Source: CAUZFZ01 sp963579025 (GTDB lineage: Bacteria; Planctomycetota; Planctomycetia; Planctomycetales; Planctomycetaceae). From it: 64,000 nt of DNA. Shown here in pieces: positions 43,621 to 52,313 of the stretch. The translations under genes were made by a program, and so were the position numbers. The notes beneath the pieces are model-generated. The model did not search any database. It saw only the letters and a program-made list of their open reading frames with translations, and was not told where the DNA came from. Positions within the stretch are counted from its first letter, which is position 1. Each line of letters begins with the position of its first letter. The stretch covers positions 71,644 to 135,643 of the forward strand of contig CAUZFZ010000005.1 in NCBI GenBank assembly GCA_963579025.1, given 5' to 3'.

Positions 43621-44436
43621 TCAGAAACGCCCGACTCGCCGTTCTTTACCGGGCAACACTTCAAGGCACGTCGTCCACCAGCCAGACAGAACTGTCTCAA
43701 CAAATTCTTCCGGCAACTTCTCGTCTCGCATCTCGCGGGCCAGTCGGTCGTGATCGTATTCCAAGCCAACGAATTCTACACCGACATTTGCAAGGCCCGC
43801 GCCCTGCTCTGCCCTGCTCTGCCCTGCTCTGCTCGTGTCCACGAGTGTGTACCAGACGTTGGTCCGACCGTCATTTTCAGGACGCCCCAGGACACCGACA
43901 TTGATGAACCGGCGATCGCCGCTAAGTCGTCGTTGCCAGTGAATCCCCGAGTGTGTTCCGAGAACCAGGTCGGCCTCACACTGATCAGCGAGCCGCTCGA
44001 TGAAATGCGTACTCGTCGTGGACTCCCACAGAAACTCGTTCGTCTGCCGTGGACTTCCATGACACAGCAGAAACCGGATGCCATCCACCTCAAACCGGAT
44101 CTCTTTCGGAAGCTGGCACATCCATTCCCGGTTTGCCGGCGACGTATTGGCGTACGTGTAATCGTAGCTGATTTGAGCAAACCAGTTGTCGCGTGGGTCG
44201 GTGTATCCGCACTGGCAATCGTGCAGGTCGTTGCCAATGCTGTGGTCATAGTTGCCCTGCACACACTGGATGTCGTACTGGTAGAGCAGGGGAAAGACCC
44301 GATCGGGATGCGGTCCGAAGGCTCCCAGATCACCAAGGCAATACAGACGCTCGGCGCCTCGCCGCTGTGCGTCGTAGACCGCAGCTTCGAGAGCCAGGTA
44401 GTTGTTGTAGATTCCGCCAAAGAAGGCGAGCTTCAC
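43621..44436 (-). CDS. calcineurin-like phosphoesterase with altered metal motif
   Basis: 271 residues. The fold is recognisable: AFFGGIYNNYLALEAA, YCLGDLGAFGPHPDRV, VQGNYDHSIG, FLLCHGSPR and VLGTHSGIHW. In active relatives the first motif is SDIHGN; here it is GGIYNN, so the first Asp and His ligands of the dinuclear metal site are missing, and GNHD is GNYD. Catalysis may be lost or changed. The segment SRAGQSRAEQGAG at ~205-220 is encoded by three tandem 10-mers (43801-43830) that look like a late insertion. It is 15 nt downstream of the radical SAM gene. Confidence 0.7.
   Translation of the reverse strand: MKLAFFGGIYNNYLALEAAVYDAQRRGAERLYCLGDLGAFGPHPDRVFPLLYQYDIQCVQGNYDHSIGNDLHDCQCGYTDPRDNWFAQISYDYTYANTSPANREWMCQLPKEIRFEVDGIRFLLCHGSPRQTNEFLWESTTSTHFIERLADQCEADLVLGTHSGIHWQRRLSGDRRFINVGVLGRPENDGRTNVWYTLVDTSRAGQSRAEQGAGLANVGVEFVGLEYDHDRLAREMRDEKLPEEFVETVLSGWWTTCLEVLPGKERRVGRF
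43801..43830 (-). repeat. three tandem 10-mers AGAGCAGGGC in coding sequence
   Basis: On the plus strand GCCCTGCTCT occurs three times in a row. It adds an RAGQSRAEQG-type stretch to the phosphoesterase. The unit overlaps the KOPS-like GGGCAGGG theme found around the terminus. Confidence 0.9.
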
Positions 44437-44451
44437 GGCTGGTCACTCCCT

Positions 44452-45339
44452 TCAGGCTTCTACCGGCTTTGAAGACGGATTCGTGCAGATCGCGCCGTAT
44501 TGATAACACGTGTAACAGGCACCGTGAGCCAGCGGAAAAGCCCGATTGGCGTCGCCCAGCGATTGGCCCATGATTGCACTGGGTTCGTCAAGCAGAATCG
44601 GACAGACGGCCACGCCACGATCCGTGATCACGCGGCTGTGGCTGCACACCAGTTGACCCGTATCGAAACCATCCAGCAGTTCCGGAGTCACTCGCTCGAA
44701 TTGCCCATAGCCTTCCGTGCGACACGACTCGGCGCCAATCTTCAATCGAGGCAACACCTTCAACCGAGGACGCGTGTAGCCATGCTCACGCAGAACGTTG
44801 CGAAACTGTCCGAGAACTTCATGGTCGTTCTCTTCTTCCCAAACGCGAGTCATCGTAATGATCGGAAGGAACCCGTGATCGACAAGTAATTCAACGCCCT
44901 TCATCGCTCGAACGAAAGTTCCCTCTCCTCTTACCGGATCATTCGTCTCTGGTGACGGACCATCAATCGAAACCCGGAATTCCAGACAATACTGCGTGGC
45001 TTCTTCAGCCCGTCGCAGACGTTCGACCCACTCACTCTTCAACACCGTCGCGTTTGTAAGAACGGTTGCCGGCCCATATTGCAGTGTCAGCTCCAATATC
45101 GGCACGATGTCACGATTCAGGAATGGCTCTCCGCCTGTGAAGTAATAATCCCGCACGCCCCACTTCACCGATTCATCAAGACGTTCTCTAACAACATCCA
45201 GAGTCAGAAATCCATAGGAGTCGTTGTGCGGGCTGCAACTGATGAAGCAGTGCGCACATTCGAGATTGCAGCGAGTCCCAGCTACCTGGAACCAGAGAGT
45301 GTCGAGAGATTCGAGGGCAACTGACGGAGCGTTTTCCAT
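44452..45339 (-). CDS. radical SAM/SPASM-like enzyme
   Basis: 295 residues. The radical SAM cluster CxxxCxxC is present as CNLECAHC (~23-30), followed by YYFTGGEPFLNRDI (the GGE motif binding SAM) and VSIDGPSPETND. The C-terminus has further Cys: VCSHSRVITDRGVAVCPIL and ACYTCYQYGAICTN, which could hold an auxiliary Fe-S cluster as in SPASM/twitch enzymes. Substrate unknown. The neighbours are a flavoprotein upstream and a degenerate phosphoesterase downstream, all on one strand. Confidence 0.85.
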   Translation of the reverse strand: MENAPSVALESLDTLWFQVAGTRCNLECAHCFISCSPHNDSYGFLTLDVVRERLDESVKWGVRDYYFTGGEPFLNRDIVPILELTLQYGPATVLTNATVLKSEWVERLRRAEEATQYCLEFRVSIDGPSPETNDPVRGEGTFVRAMKGVELLVDHGFLPIITMTRVWEEENDHEVLGQFRNVLREHGYTRPRLKVLPRLKIGAESCRTEGYGQFERVTPELLDGFDTGQLVCSHSRVITDRGVAVCPILLDEPSAIMGQSLGDANRAFPLAHGACYTCYQYGAICTNPSSKPVEA

Positions 45340-45456
45340 CGAGCAGTACCAGTTTGTTTCCGGTTAAGTTCAGATCGTTAGCGACTGGTTCAGCCAGACT
45401 TGAGAGAGAGTTCCGGCAGATCGAAGCTCGCTGACGCGGACCAGGCATACTTCACA

Positions 45457-45495
45457 TTGCAAATTGCAAAGTGCAAATATCAAAGTGCAAATTGT
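45457..45495. repeat. short direct/inverted repeats (TGCAAAGTGCAAAT type)
   Basis: TTGCAAATTGCAAAGTGCAA followed by ATATCAAAGTGCAAATTG: the unit CAAAGTGCAAAT occurs twice and TTGCAAATTGCAA is self-complementary. It sits in the 183-nt gap between the flavoprotein and radical SAM genes. Confidence 0.7.
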
Positions 45496-45522
45496 AAGTC
45501 TCATGGCTCACAGTGCGGAGAC

Positions 45523-46719
45523 TTACACCATTTCACGGGAGATGACATCAATCACAGCCTCGACCTGTGCGATTCCCGTCCTCAAGAGGAACCGTGAATC
45601 GCGTCCATAGCTTTTCGCTCCAAGTATGTAGAAGTCGGGCTCCGGATTCCTGAGCGTGTCAATTCCCGGCTCAGACTGCGCGAGACAATCACCCGACGTT
45701 TCCCCCAGCAAAGATGCGGCAAATCGTATTGGCCCTTGAGTGGCATAGCACTCGTGAACCTGCAATTCCTCATAGAGTGACCGATCCGGTCGATAGCCAA
45801 CGAGTGCAAGAACATGATCCACCGTTAATGCCTCCACCTCACCACTGGCGTTTTGCACGGACACGAGAAGCTTTGCATTTGCGTGATGGTCAATCGACAT
45901 AATTACGGAACCAGCCAGCCGGCGCACCGCCCTGCCCTGTCCTGCTGCGATTGCATTCGCGGCCTCCGTCAGTCGGGCGCGTTCCGGGAGTGGATCGTTT
46001 GCCACTGGTGTCAGCGGCTGCGCTGTATCGTTCCGTGTTAACCAGATGACTTTAGTCTTCGGCGCCAGCTCCGCGAGGGCGACCACAGCAGTCGCAGCCG
46101 AATACCCGCTGCCCGCGACAAGAACTGTTTTGTTCTCGAAACGGCCTCGACTGGCTCCAGTGACGTCGCACAGTTCGTAGTCGATCCGGTCTGCCGCGGC
46201 GCGTTCGCCGGGAGCCGGAAGCCCCCCCGCTCCGAGCCAGTTGTGGTTGCCGTACGTTCCGGAACAATCCAGTACGACATCGGCTTCCAAGGTCGATTCC
46301 AGTCCGGCGTCTGACTCAACAAGAATTCGAAACGGCGATTCTGTCCTGGACGACTTGCCAATCTGGTCCGTTTTCCACAGACGTGTGCGACTGATCCCCA
46401 ATACGCGGCTGGATTCCTGCAGGCAGCCATTGAGCGACGCATGCTGGCTCAACGGCAGCAGATAGCGTTCGATGAATTCGGCTCCGGTAAGACACTTGTC
46501 GCTGGCAGGCAACGACGAACCGGCCAAAGCCTGTCGACCCCAGGGCGACGTATTCATTGCGAACGGGCTGAAGAGTCGAACGTGTCCCCACGATCGCACG
46601 TTCTCTGCCACACGACCGCGTTCGAGCACAGTCACGTCCAGGTCGCGGTCTTTGGCCAGGATCGCGGCCTCGAGGCCAATGGGCCCCGCTCCGACGATTG
46701 CAATCCGTTTGCGCGCCAT
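45523..46719 (-). CDS. FAD/NAD(P)-binding flavoprotein
   Basis: 398 residues from the ATG at 46719 (MARKRIAIVGAGPIGLEAAI), with GAAGG upstream; the frame is open to 46842 over the end of thiO. Two Rossmann motifs: IVGAGPIGLEAA for FAD and VLVAGSGYSAATA for NAD(P)H. Conserved blocks include SWGHVRLFSPFAMNTSPWG and LDCSGTYGNHNWLGAGGLPA. This resembles flavin monooxygenase / thioredoxin-reductase-like proteins. The reaction is unknown. It lies 22 nt after thiO and is upstream of the radical SAM gene. Confidence 0.75.
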   Translation of the reverse strand: MARKRIAIVGAGPIGLEAAILAKDRDLDVTVLERGRVAENVRSWGHVRLFSPFAMNTSPWGRQALAGSSLPASDKCLTGAEFIERYLLPLSQHASLNGCLQESSRVLGISRTRLWKTDQIGKSSRTESPFRILVESDAGLESTLEADVVLDCSGTYGNHNWLGAGGLPAPGERAAADRIDYELCDVTGASRGRFENKTVLVAGSGYSAATAVVALAELAPKTKVIWLTRNDTAQPLTPVANDPLPERARLTEAANAIAAGQGRAVRRLAGSVIMSIDHHANAKLLVSVQNASGEVEALTVDHVLALVGYRPDRSLYEELQVHECYATQGPIRFAASLLGETSGDCLAQSEPGIDTLRNPEPDFYILGAKSYGRDSRFLLRTGIAQVEAVIDVISREMV

Positions 46720-46741
46720 ACCTTCGCTCCATGCTGCAACG

Positions 46742-47884
46742 TCAAACAGGAACTGATTCGGCAACATCGATTCCGGTACCGTTGGTCTCGCTTGAGGATG
46801 CGATCGCGTACGGCGTGGCAGGGATCGTCGTCTCCTGACCAAGCAGCATCTGCCGGATCAGGACTGCCGTTCCGGGCGACATTTGCAGCCCCGACCGAAA
46901 ATGCCCCGTGGCCACAAATAGATTGTCCGTGCCTGGAACAGGTCCGATGTACGGGACATCGCCCCGCCCCGCCGGTCGAAGTCCTGACCAGCAGCGTTCC
47001 AACTCGGCGTCGCGCAGATTCGGGACAACTTTCGCTGCGAATTCCAACAAACTCTGCACACCACTGACTGTGTTCCGTTTCACGAAGCCGACATGTTCTT
47101 CAGTGGAACCAATCAGCGTCCGCCCGTCGGAACGAGGGACAAGATACCGCGGCCCGACCTGCAGCACGTGTCGGAACAACGGTCGCGCAGTCTTCAGTAG
47201 AGCCATCTGCCCCCGTAGTGGCTCGACACGGACGTGGCATCCAACCGCTGCCAGGATCTCCCCTGACCAGGCTCCGCAGGCAGTAACAAACTGATCGGCC
47301 GCGATTCGCCCGGCGCCAGTCCTGGCAGCGGCAATTCGCCCTCCATTTGCTACCCTTTCCCAGCCAAGCAGTGGAGTTCCCTCGATCAATTCCACACCGT
47401 TGTCGTGACATGCCGAGATCAGAGCTTTGAGCTGCCGTGGGTTCCGCACCTGTCCAAAATCAGGCATGTGAAACGCGTCAGTCACTTCCGGACTGATGGC
47501 CGCTTCCAGCTGCGCCAACTGCTGAGCGGACAATGCCTGAACGTCATTGCCTTCGCGACTGCATGCCACGCGTTCCGGCTCCAGATCACGATCGAAGCTC
47601 AGGTTGATCCCCCCGCAGACGCGATAGCCGTTGTCGATGTCCGTCGACTGACGCAGCTCATCGCTCCACTGAGGCCACAACGAATGGCTGAAGGCTCGCA
47701 ACCGAGGTTCGCCACCTGTGGCACCTTCCAGTGAGCCTGGCGGGAGCATTCCGGCTCCCGCCCAGGATGCTTCGCGTCCGATTTGTCCCTGGTCGATCAG
47801 CGACACCGATACGCCATGTGAAGCCAGTTCCCAGGCAATGGACAGGCCGATCACACCTCCACCGGCGATCAGAACATCTGGCAT
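46742..47884 (-). CDS. thiO: glycine oxidase (thiamine thiazole synthesis)
   Basis: 380 residues. N-terminal FAD motif MPDVLIAGGGVIGLSIAWEL, then IGREASWAGAGMLPPG, which is characteristic of ThiO, and the C-terminal block CWSGLRPAGRGDVPYIGPVP, NLFVATGHFRSGLQMSPGTA. ThiO oxidises glycine to dehydroglycine for the thiazole ring of thiamine. It is the first gene of the minus-strand cluster; no other thi gene is in view, so the family could also be acting as a general amine oxidase. Confidence 0.85.
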   Translation of the reverse strand: MPDVLIAGGGVIGLSIAWELASHGVSVSLIDQGQIGREASWAGAGMLPPGSLEGATGGEPRLRAFSHSLWPQWSDELRQSTDIDNGYRVCGGINLSFDRDLEPERVACSREGNDVQALSAQQLAQLEAAISPEVTDAFHMPDFGQVRNPRQLKALISACHDNGVELIEGTPLLGWERVANGGRIAAARTGAGRIAADQFVTACGAWSGEILAAVGCHVRVEPLRGQMALLKTARPLFRHVLQVGPRYLVPRSDGRTLIGSTEEHVGFVKRNTVSGVQSLLEFAAKVVPNLRDAELERCWSGLRPAGRGDVPYIGPVPGTDNLFVATGHFRSGLQMSPGTAVLIRQMLLGQETTIPATPYAIASSSETNGTGIDVAESVPV

Positions 47885-47990
47885 CGATTTGCAGCTTTCC
47901 TGGGTAAGGGGCGCGCCGCGCGGGATTATAGAGACCGCATCTTCAGCCGCACAGCAGTGCCAGGACTCGGTTCCCGCAGTGCAAACGAAA

Positions 47991-48022
47991 ACAGGCGGGA
48001 TCCGATATCGAATCCCGCCTGT
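47991..48022. terminator. hairpin terminator of the PSCyt gene
   Basis: ACAGGCGGGAT pairs with ATCCCGCCTGT (11 bp) around a 10-nt loop. On the minus strand it is followed by TTTTCGTTT and lies 24 nt past the stop at 48046. Confidence 0.85.
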
Positions 48023-48045
48023 CGACTTGTTCGCTGTTTCAATCG

Positions 48046-49929
48046 CTACTTCGGGCTGAGGCTTTGCAGATAGCTGGAACCCAGCGCTTTCAGGTCAGCC
48101 GGTGGATAGACGGCTTTGACTGCCGCCGCGACGTTGGCTCCAGACTGAAGCTGCGCGACAAATCGACCAAACTTGGGAGCGCCGCCGGCCTTGATCATAA
48201 AGTTGACCAGCGTGTACCCGATGGGCCCGATGTCGCCTGGCCCGAATCGTCCGTCGGTGAAGACGTCTTCAGGCTTCTCGATCCCCTGCAGCGAATCGAC
48301 AGCCCCGTCCTGCAGTCCGTCGATGTACTGATTGCCTCCCACAGCCTGTCGGGCAAGTGCCAGGCCCGTGCCTCGAATGACCCAGTCCGGCAGACTCGTT
48401 CCCGGCTTCTTGAGCCAGGCGCCGGAGATGTGCTCCAGCAGGCTGACCTGCAACCCGCCGTGGGTTGAACCGGGGTCGTCCCCGATGTCTTCCAGCACGA
48501 CGTACGCATCTTCGTAACCGGTTGTTACCGTCGAATGACCGTGCACGTCACGGGCCGTACTGCGGCGGTGAATGACCTGATTGAACTCGGTGTAGCCAAA
48601 CCGATCTTTCATCACGAAAATCGCGAGTCGGCCACGAAACATCGGAGTCGCCTTCGCGCCAAACAGCGAACGCAGCTTTTGCGCGTGTGCCGTAGCCCAG
48701 TCACTCACCTGCTTCAGGCGCTCTTCGGACACGTCACCGTAGATGAAGAACTCCGGGCTGTTGCTTATGAACCGAGCGGTCACGCGCGGTGAAACTCGTT
48801 TCCACTGGTCCTGAGTCCGCTCATCACGGAACGATCGCATCTCGGCGGGCGAAAGAGCAGCGAGTCGAGCAGCCAGCAATTCCTCGTCCGTCGGGACCAG
48901 TTGTCGCAGTGGTAGATTGGCGTTGTCGCCGTCGAACTTTGCCCCTTCTTCGATCCACGTTCTCAAGTTGGCGTGGAACGCTCGGGTGATGCGTGCCTGT
49001 CCCTGCGGCATTCGCGGCTGGTCCCCTGCCCCGACCAGACGCCACAGTCGGCTGCCTTCAAGGTTTCCAGGGATCACAACCCGCCCGCTGTCGCCACCCT
49101 TCATCATGCCGGCGAACGTCGCCAGCGACAGTCCACTGCGGGGAGTGTTGCCGCCGTGGCAACGCCCGCAGAGATTGACGATCGTCGGGGCAATGTCCTT
49201 CACGAACGACACTTTTTCGTTGCCCGTTGCGACGCTGATCGTCGGAGCCGGCTGCGGCGGTCCGCCAGCCGCTGGCTTCGTCAGTGTCTTGCCCAGATCG
49301 GCGAGCGCCGTCTGCGGGTTTTCGCCATCGAATGGCACCCCCTGCGCAATCCACTTGTTGATCGTCAAAAGTTGTTCGTTGGTCAGAGGCTGCCCGTTCC
49401 GCGGCATGCGATTCTGCGGATTCACCAGCCGAGCCATCAACAGACTCCGCTGAGGATTTTTCGGAATCAGCAGTGCGCCGGATTTTCCACCTCGTCCCAT
49501 CGCCGCATACGAATTCAGACTGAGATTGCCGCTGTTTCCGTTACCGACGTGGCAGTTACCACAGCGCGCCTGAAAAATCGGAGCAATCTCCTTTGTGAAA
49601 CTCACCAGTGTGGGATCAGGTTTGCCCTGTGCCTTCGCCACGCGCTGTCGGTTGGAATCAATGAGACGCCGCAACGATATGACTCCGCGGTCGCTTTCCG
49701 GAAACTGACCGGTCTTAATGACCTTCTCAGCTTCCTCCATCAGCTTCTTCAGCGTCTCCTCTGCCTTTTCATACTCGCGCTTTCGGAGCATCGACGCGAT
49801 TCCGGCAACCTGCTTCTGAATGGCAGACAGCTCCTTGCGTTGCGCCGGAGTCGGGGCCGCTTCAATCTGGCCGGAGCCGGCGGCGAGAAGAGCCGCGATG
49901 AGACTGCAAAGTGCAAACGGCCGAAGCAT
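48046..49929 (-). CDS. secreted planctomycete cytochrome-type protein, two haem sites
   Basis: 627 residues from the ATG at 49929 (MLRPFALCSLIAALLAAGSG), GAGGA upstream; the frame is open to 50073. After the signal comes a helical region, then two PSCyt-type modules: CGNCHVGNGNSGNLSLNSYA and CGRCHGGNTPRSGLSLATFA, each with CxxCH and the LxLxTxxxMxxGGxSG signature and a downstream MPR/MPQ segment supplying the Met ligand region. The C-terminal ~250 residues resemble a peptidase-MA/DUF1570-like fold (YTEFNQVIHRR, LPDWVIRGTGLALARQ) but have no HExxH, so proteolysis is unlikely. Probably a periplasmic electron carrier or sensor. Confidence 0.75.
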   Translation of the reverse strand: MLRPFALCSLIAALLAAGSGQIEAAPTPAQRKELSAIQKQVAGIASMLRKREYEKAEETLKKLMEEAEKVIKTGQFPESDRGVISLRRLIDSNRQRVAKAQGKPDPTLVSFTKEIAPIFQARCGNCHVGNGNSGNLSLNSYAAMGRGGKSGALLIPKNPQRSLLMARLVNPQNRMPRNGQPLTNEQLLTINKWIAQGVPFDGENPQTALADLGKTLTKPAAGGPPQPAPTISVATGNEKVSFVKDIAPTIVNLCGRCHGGNTPRSGLSLATFAGMMKGGDSGRVVIPGNLEGSRLWRLVGAGDQPRMPQGQARITRAFHANLRTWIEEGAKFDGDNANLPLRQLVPTDEELLAARLAALSPAEMRSFRDERTQDQWKRVSPRVTARFISNSPEFFIYGDVSEERLKQVSDWATAHAQKLRSLFGAKATPMFRGRLAIFVMKDRFGYTEFNQVIHRRSTARDVHGHSTVTTGYEDAYVVLEDIGDDPGSTHGGLQVSLLEHISGAWLKKPGTSLPDWVIRGTGLALARQAVGGNQYIDGLQDGAVDSLQGIEKPEDVFTDGRFGPGDIGPIGYTLVNFMIKAGGAPKFGRFVAQLQSGANVAAAVKAVYPPADLKALGSSYLQSLSPK

Positions 49930-50272
49930 GGGACAATTCCTCAAGCGGAGGTAACAAGCGAGGCGAAGCCGTGTACTGAGTATAAATGGCCTGGCCCAAC
50001 GGAAACACCCTGACATCGGGCGGACCACCGATACGCCACAAGTGCAGCACCGGGCGTCACTTAACCAGTTCAAATGAGCGTATGTTCGCCGCGATTCCGG
50101 ATTCTGCGGGCTCGACGCCCACGAAATGCACTTGGCGTACCTCGGAAGAACGCAGCAAACAGCGTCCGCTCAACACAAAAAAGCCCGGCCCTCTCATGCG
50201 TGAGAGCCGGGTTAAAAACACTTTCCGTACGATCGTGCCGACTGGTGTCAGACGCAACCGCTCCGTGACAGC
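49930..50272. other. 343-bp intergenic region with terminator
   Basis: No gene is seen. It contains the terminator at 50181-50213 and presumably the promoter of the 48046-49929 gene. Confidence 0.6.
50181..50213. terminator. bidirectional terminator after tpx
   Basis: AAGCCCGGCCCTCTCA pairs with TGAGAGCCGGGTT over a TGCG loop (one bulge). It is flanked by A-run and A/T-run, giving T-tracts on both strands. It is the likely end of the tpx transcript. Confidence 0.85.
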
Positions 50273-50788
50273 TTATCTGGCAGCAGCCAGAGCCGCATCA
50301 TAATCAGGGTGCTCGGTGATTTCGCCGACGTATTGGACGTGCGTCAGTTTGCCTTCGCCATCAGCGACGAACACGGCTCGAGCCAGAATCCGATTCAGCG
50401 GACCGCCCTGAATCAGGACACCATACGCTTCGCCAAAACCTGTGCACTGATGAGCACTTAACGCTTTGATGTTCTCGGCAGATTCGGCTCCGCACCAGCG
50501 TTTTTGTGCGAACGGCAGGTCCATACTGACAACGAGCACTTCAACGTCGCTCAGGCCGCCGGCCGCATCGTTGAATTTCTTCGAGTCTTCGTGGCACACG
50601 GGCGTGTCGAGTGACGGCACGGTCACGATGATCCGCTTTTTGCCCGCGCTGCTGGCCAGTGTGACCTCGCTCAGGTCGTTTGCCTGGAGCGTGAAGTCGG
50701 GAGCTGCGTCGCCGACTTTGAGTTCCGGGCCGGCCAGATCAACAGGGCCACCCTTCAAAGTTACAGCTCCAGAACGAATGTCGGCCAT
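50273..50788 (-). CDS. tpx: thiol peroxidase (Tpx-type peroxiredoxin)
   Basis: 171 residues, full length. The motif PSLDTPVCHEDSKKFN carries the peroxidatic Cys65, and the resolving Cys99 sits in QKRWCGAES, the spacing of atypical 2-Cys Tpx enzymes. It reduces H2O2 and alkyl hydroperoxides with thioredoxin in the cytoplasm or periplasm; no signal peptide is visible. It is monocistronic with its own terminator. Confidence 0.95.
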   Translation of the reverse strand: MADIRSGAVTLKGGPVDLAGPELKVGDAAPDFTLQANDLSEVTLASSAGKKRIIVTVPSLDTPVCHEDSKKFNDAAGGLSDVEVLVVSMDLPFAQKRWCGAESAENIKALSAHQCTGFGEAYGVLIQGGPLNRILARAVFVADGEGKLTHVQYVGEITEHPDYDAALAAAR

Positions 50789-51211
50789 TGGGGAGTCTCC
50801 TCAAGTGTGAAAGTTCAGAGGCCAGCCTGGCCTCTCGGGGACAATTTTCGATATGCGACGCGAGTATTGCGGATTCAGACGCGGAATCAACCGACCGAGT
50901 CATCCCCCTGCTCTGCTCATTCCAGACGCAACGCCACCTGTGGACGTTGCCTGCACAAAACGACGTTTCCTGTAATCACCACGTCAAAACGCGTGCGAAC
51001 AGCAGGCGTCGACCAGACCCGTCGAGACGATGCGGTTGTCAGCAAATCCGACTCGCTAAACCACCTGTCCTTCCCACTCGATTCGATTTGTGAGCTAGCG
51101 TAGAAGCAGAGCGACGGTGCGTCCGAAAGGCGTGACGCTCCGTTAGCCACCGCCCACAGCTACCGCCGGGCGGGAACCTCTGCCCTGCAGGAAAGAAAGC
51201 CACTGGCCGGT
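50789..51211. other. 423-bp intergenic region, no gene seen
   Basis: It lies between divergent tpx and aat, so it should hold both promoters. I see no clear box pair, RNA structure or convincing frame. Confidence 0.5.
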
Positions 51212-52027
51212 ATGATTGGATCACTCCTGAATTCACTGCGACGCTCAAGCCGAACCGCTGTCCTGAAGGCACTTGCGGCAATTCCGCACAGCCAACGCCG
51301 CCTGCTGGACATATGGCTGGATGTGCAGATCGCCGACGCGACGGCGGAAACCGTGCTCCAAGCGTATCTGAATGGTCGATTTCCGCTGACCGTACCCGAG
51401 ACCGGACGCATCTTCTGGAAAGCACCCAACCCTCGCGGCATCATGCCCATCGACGGGTTCGTGGTCCCACGGAATCTGAAGCGGCTGCTGCGGCAGGACC
51501 GCTTTCAGGTCAGTATTAACCAGCGATTTGATGATGTGGCACGCGGTTGCGGCGATCGGCCGGAAACATGGATCACGCCGCAAATCGTCGACCTGTACTG
51601 CGAACTGCATCGCATGGGCTTCGCTCACAGCTTCGAGTCGTGGCAGGACGGCAAGCTGGTCGGCGGCTACTTGGGGGTCTCGCTGGGGGCTTACTTTGTA
51701 GGAGTCACCCAGTTCAATCAGGTACGGGACGCTGGCAAGGTCTCGTTCCTGCATTGCATGCACTGCCTGCAATCGAATCGTTTTCAGATGCATGACGTCC
51801 AGGAACCCACGTCTCATCTGGAACAGTTCGGATGCTTCGGACTCGCTCCCGACGCGTACCGCACGGAATTCCTGAAGGCGATCGCCGTGCCGGCCCGACT
51901 GGACTGGTTCGCGCATACGGAGCCACGTGACACATCGGAAGTCATCGCCGAGTACGAAGGCACGGTCGAATCGCGGGTCGTCCAGACTGCTTCCCCCGAG
52001 AAAGTGGAAGTTGTCCCGACCTGTTGA
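51212..52027 (+). CDS. aat: leucyl/phenylalanyl-tRNA-protein transferase-like
   Basis: 271 residues. Family blocks: LQAYLNGRFPLTVPETGRIF, WKAPNPRGIMPIDGF, then TWITPQIVDLYCELHRMGFA, HSFESWQDGKLVGGYLGVSL and FQMHDVQEPTSHLEQFG. The enzyme attaches Leu or Phe from tRNA to N-terminal Arg/Lys of proteins, making them ClpS/ClpAP substrates. The usual ESMFSR loop is VTQFNQ, so this is a divergent member whose amino-acid specificity may differ. The first ~45 residues form an extra N-terminal stretch. Confidence 0.75.
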   Translation: MIGSLLNSLRRSSRTAVLKALAAIPHSQRRLLDIWLDVQIADATAETVLQAYLNGRFPLTVPETGRIFWKAPNPRGIMPIDGFVVPRNLKRLLRQDRFQVSINQRFDDVARGCGDRPETWITPQIVDLYCELHRMGFAHSFESWQDGKLVGGYLGVSLGAYFVGVTQFNQVRDAGKVSFLHCMHCLQSNRFQMHDVQEPTSHLEQFGCFGLAPDAYRTEFLKAIAVPARLDWFAHTEPRDTSEVIAEYEGTVESRVVQTASPEKVEVVPTC

Positions 52028-52313
52028 TTGGACGAGTCAGTCGTACCAGACCTGCGGAAGCCGAGTTTGGCTACCACGTCCGCCGGTCAGACCTGGAAGT
52101 ACACGGGATCGCACGACGCTCGGATGGTGGCGAACGGGCGACGGTGTTGCCCAAAGTCACCGTACGTTCCAGCGCGCTCGTCAACAATCGAGCCGCCACG
52201 CTGATGAAATGTGGGAAAATGAACTGTGATCACTCCACGTAAGGAAAGCCGGGCGAACGACGTCCGCCGGTCTCCTTACGCTGGTTCCAGTTCTGTCCCC
52301 GTTGGAATTCAGC
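52028..52313. other. 286-bp intergenic region, no gene seen
   Basis: No repeat, terminator or convincing frame is visible. It presumably contains the promoter of the membrane protein gene that follows. Confidence 0.45.

Noticed and set aside
45457..45495. AT-rich repeat considered as an origin iteron or regulator site
   Set aside because: Only two units, no DnaA-box cluster, and the dif/KOPS evidence points to terminus rather than origin.
48973..50013. 346-residue plus-strand frame
   Set aside because: Antisense to the PSCyt-type gene with two CxxCH modules; no recognisable domain.
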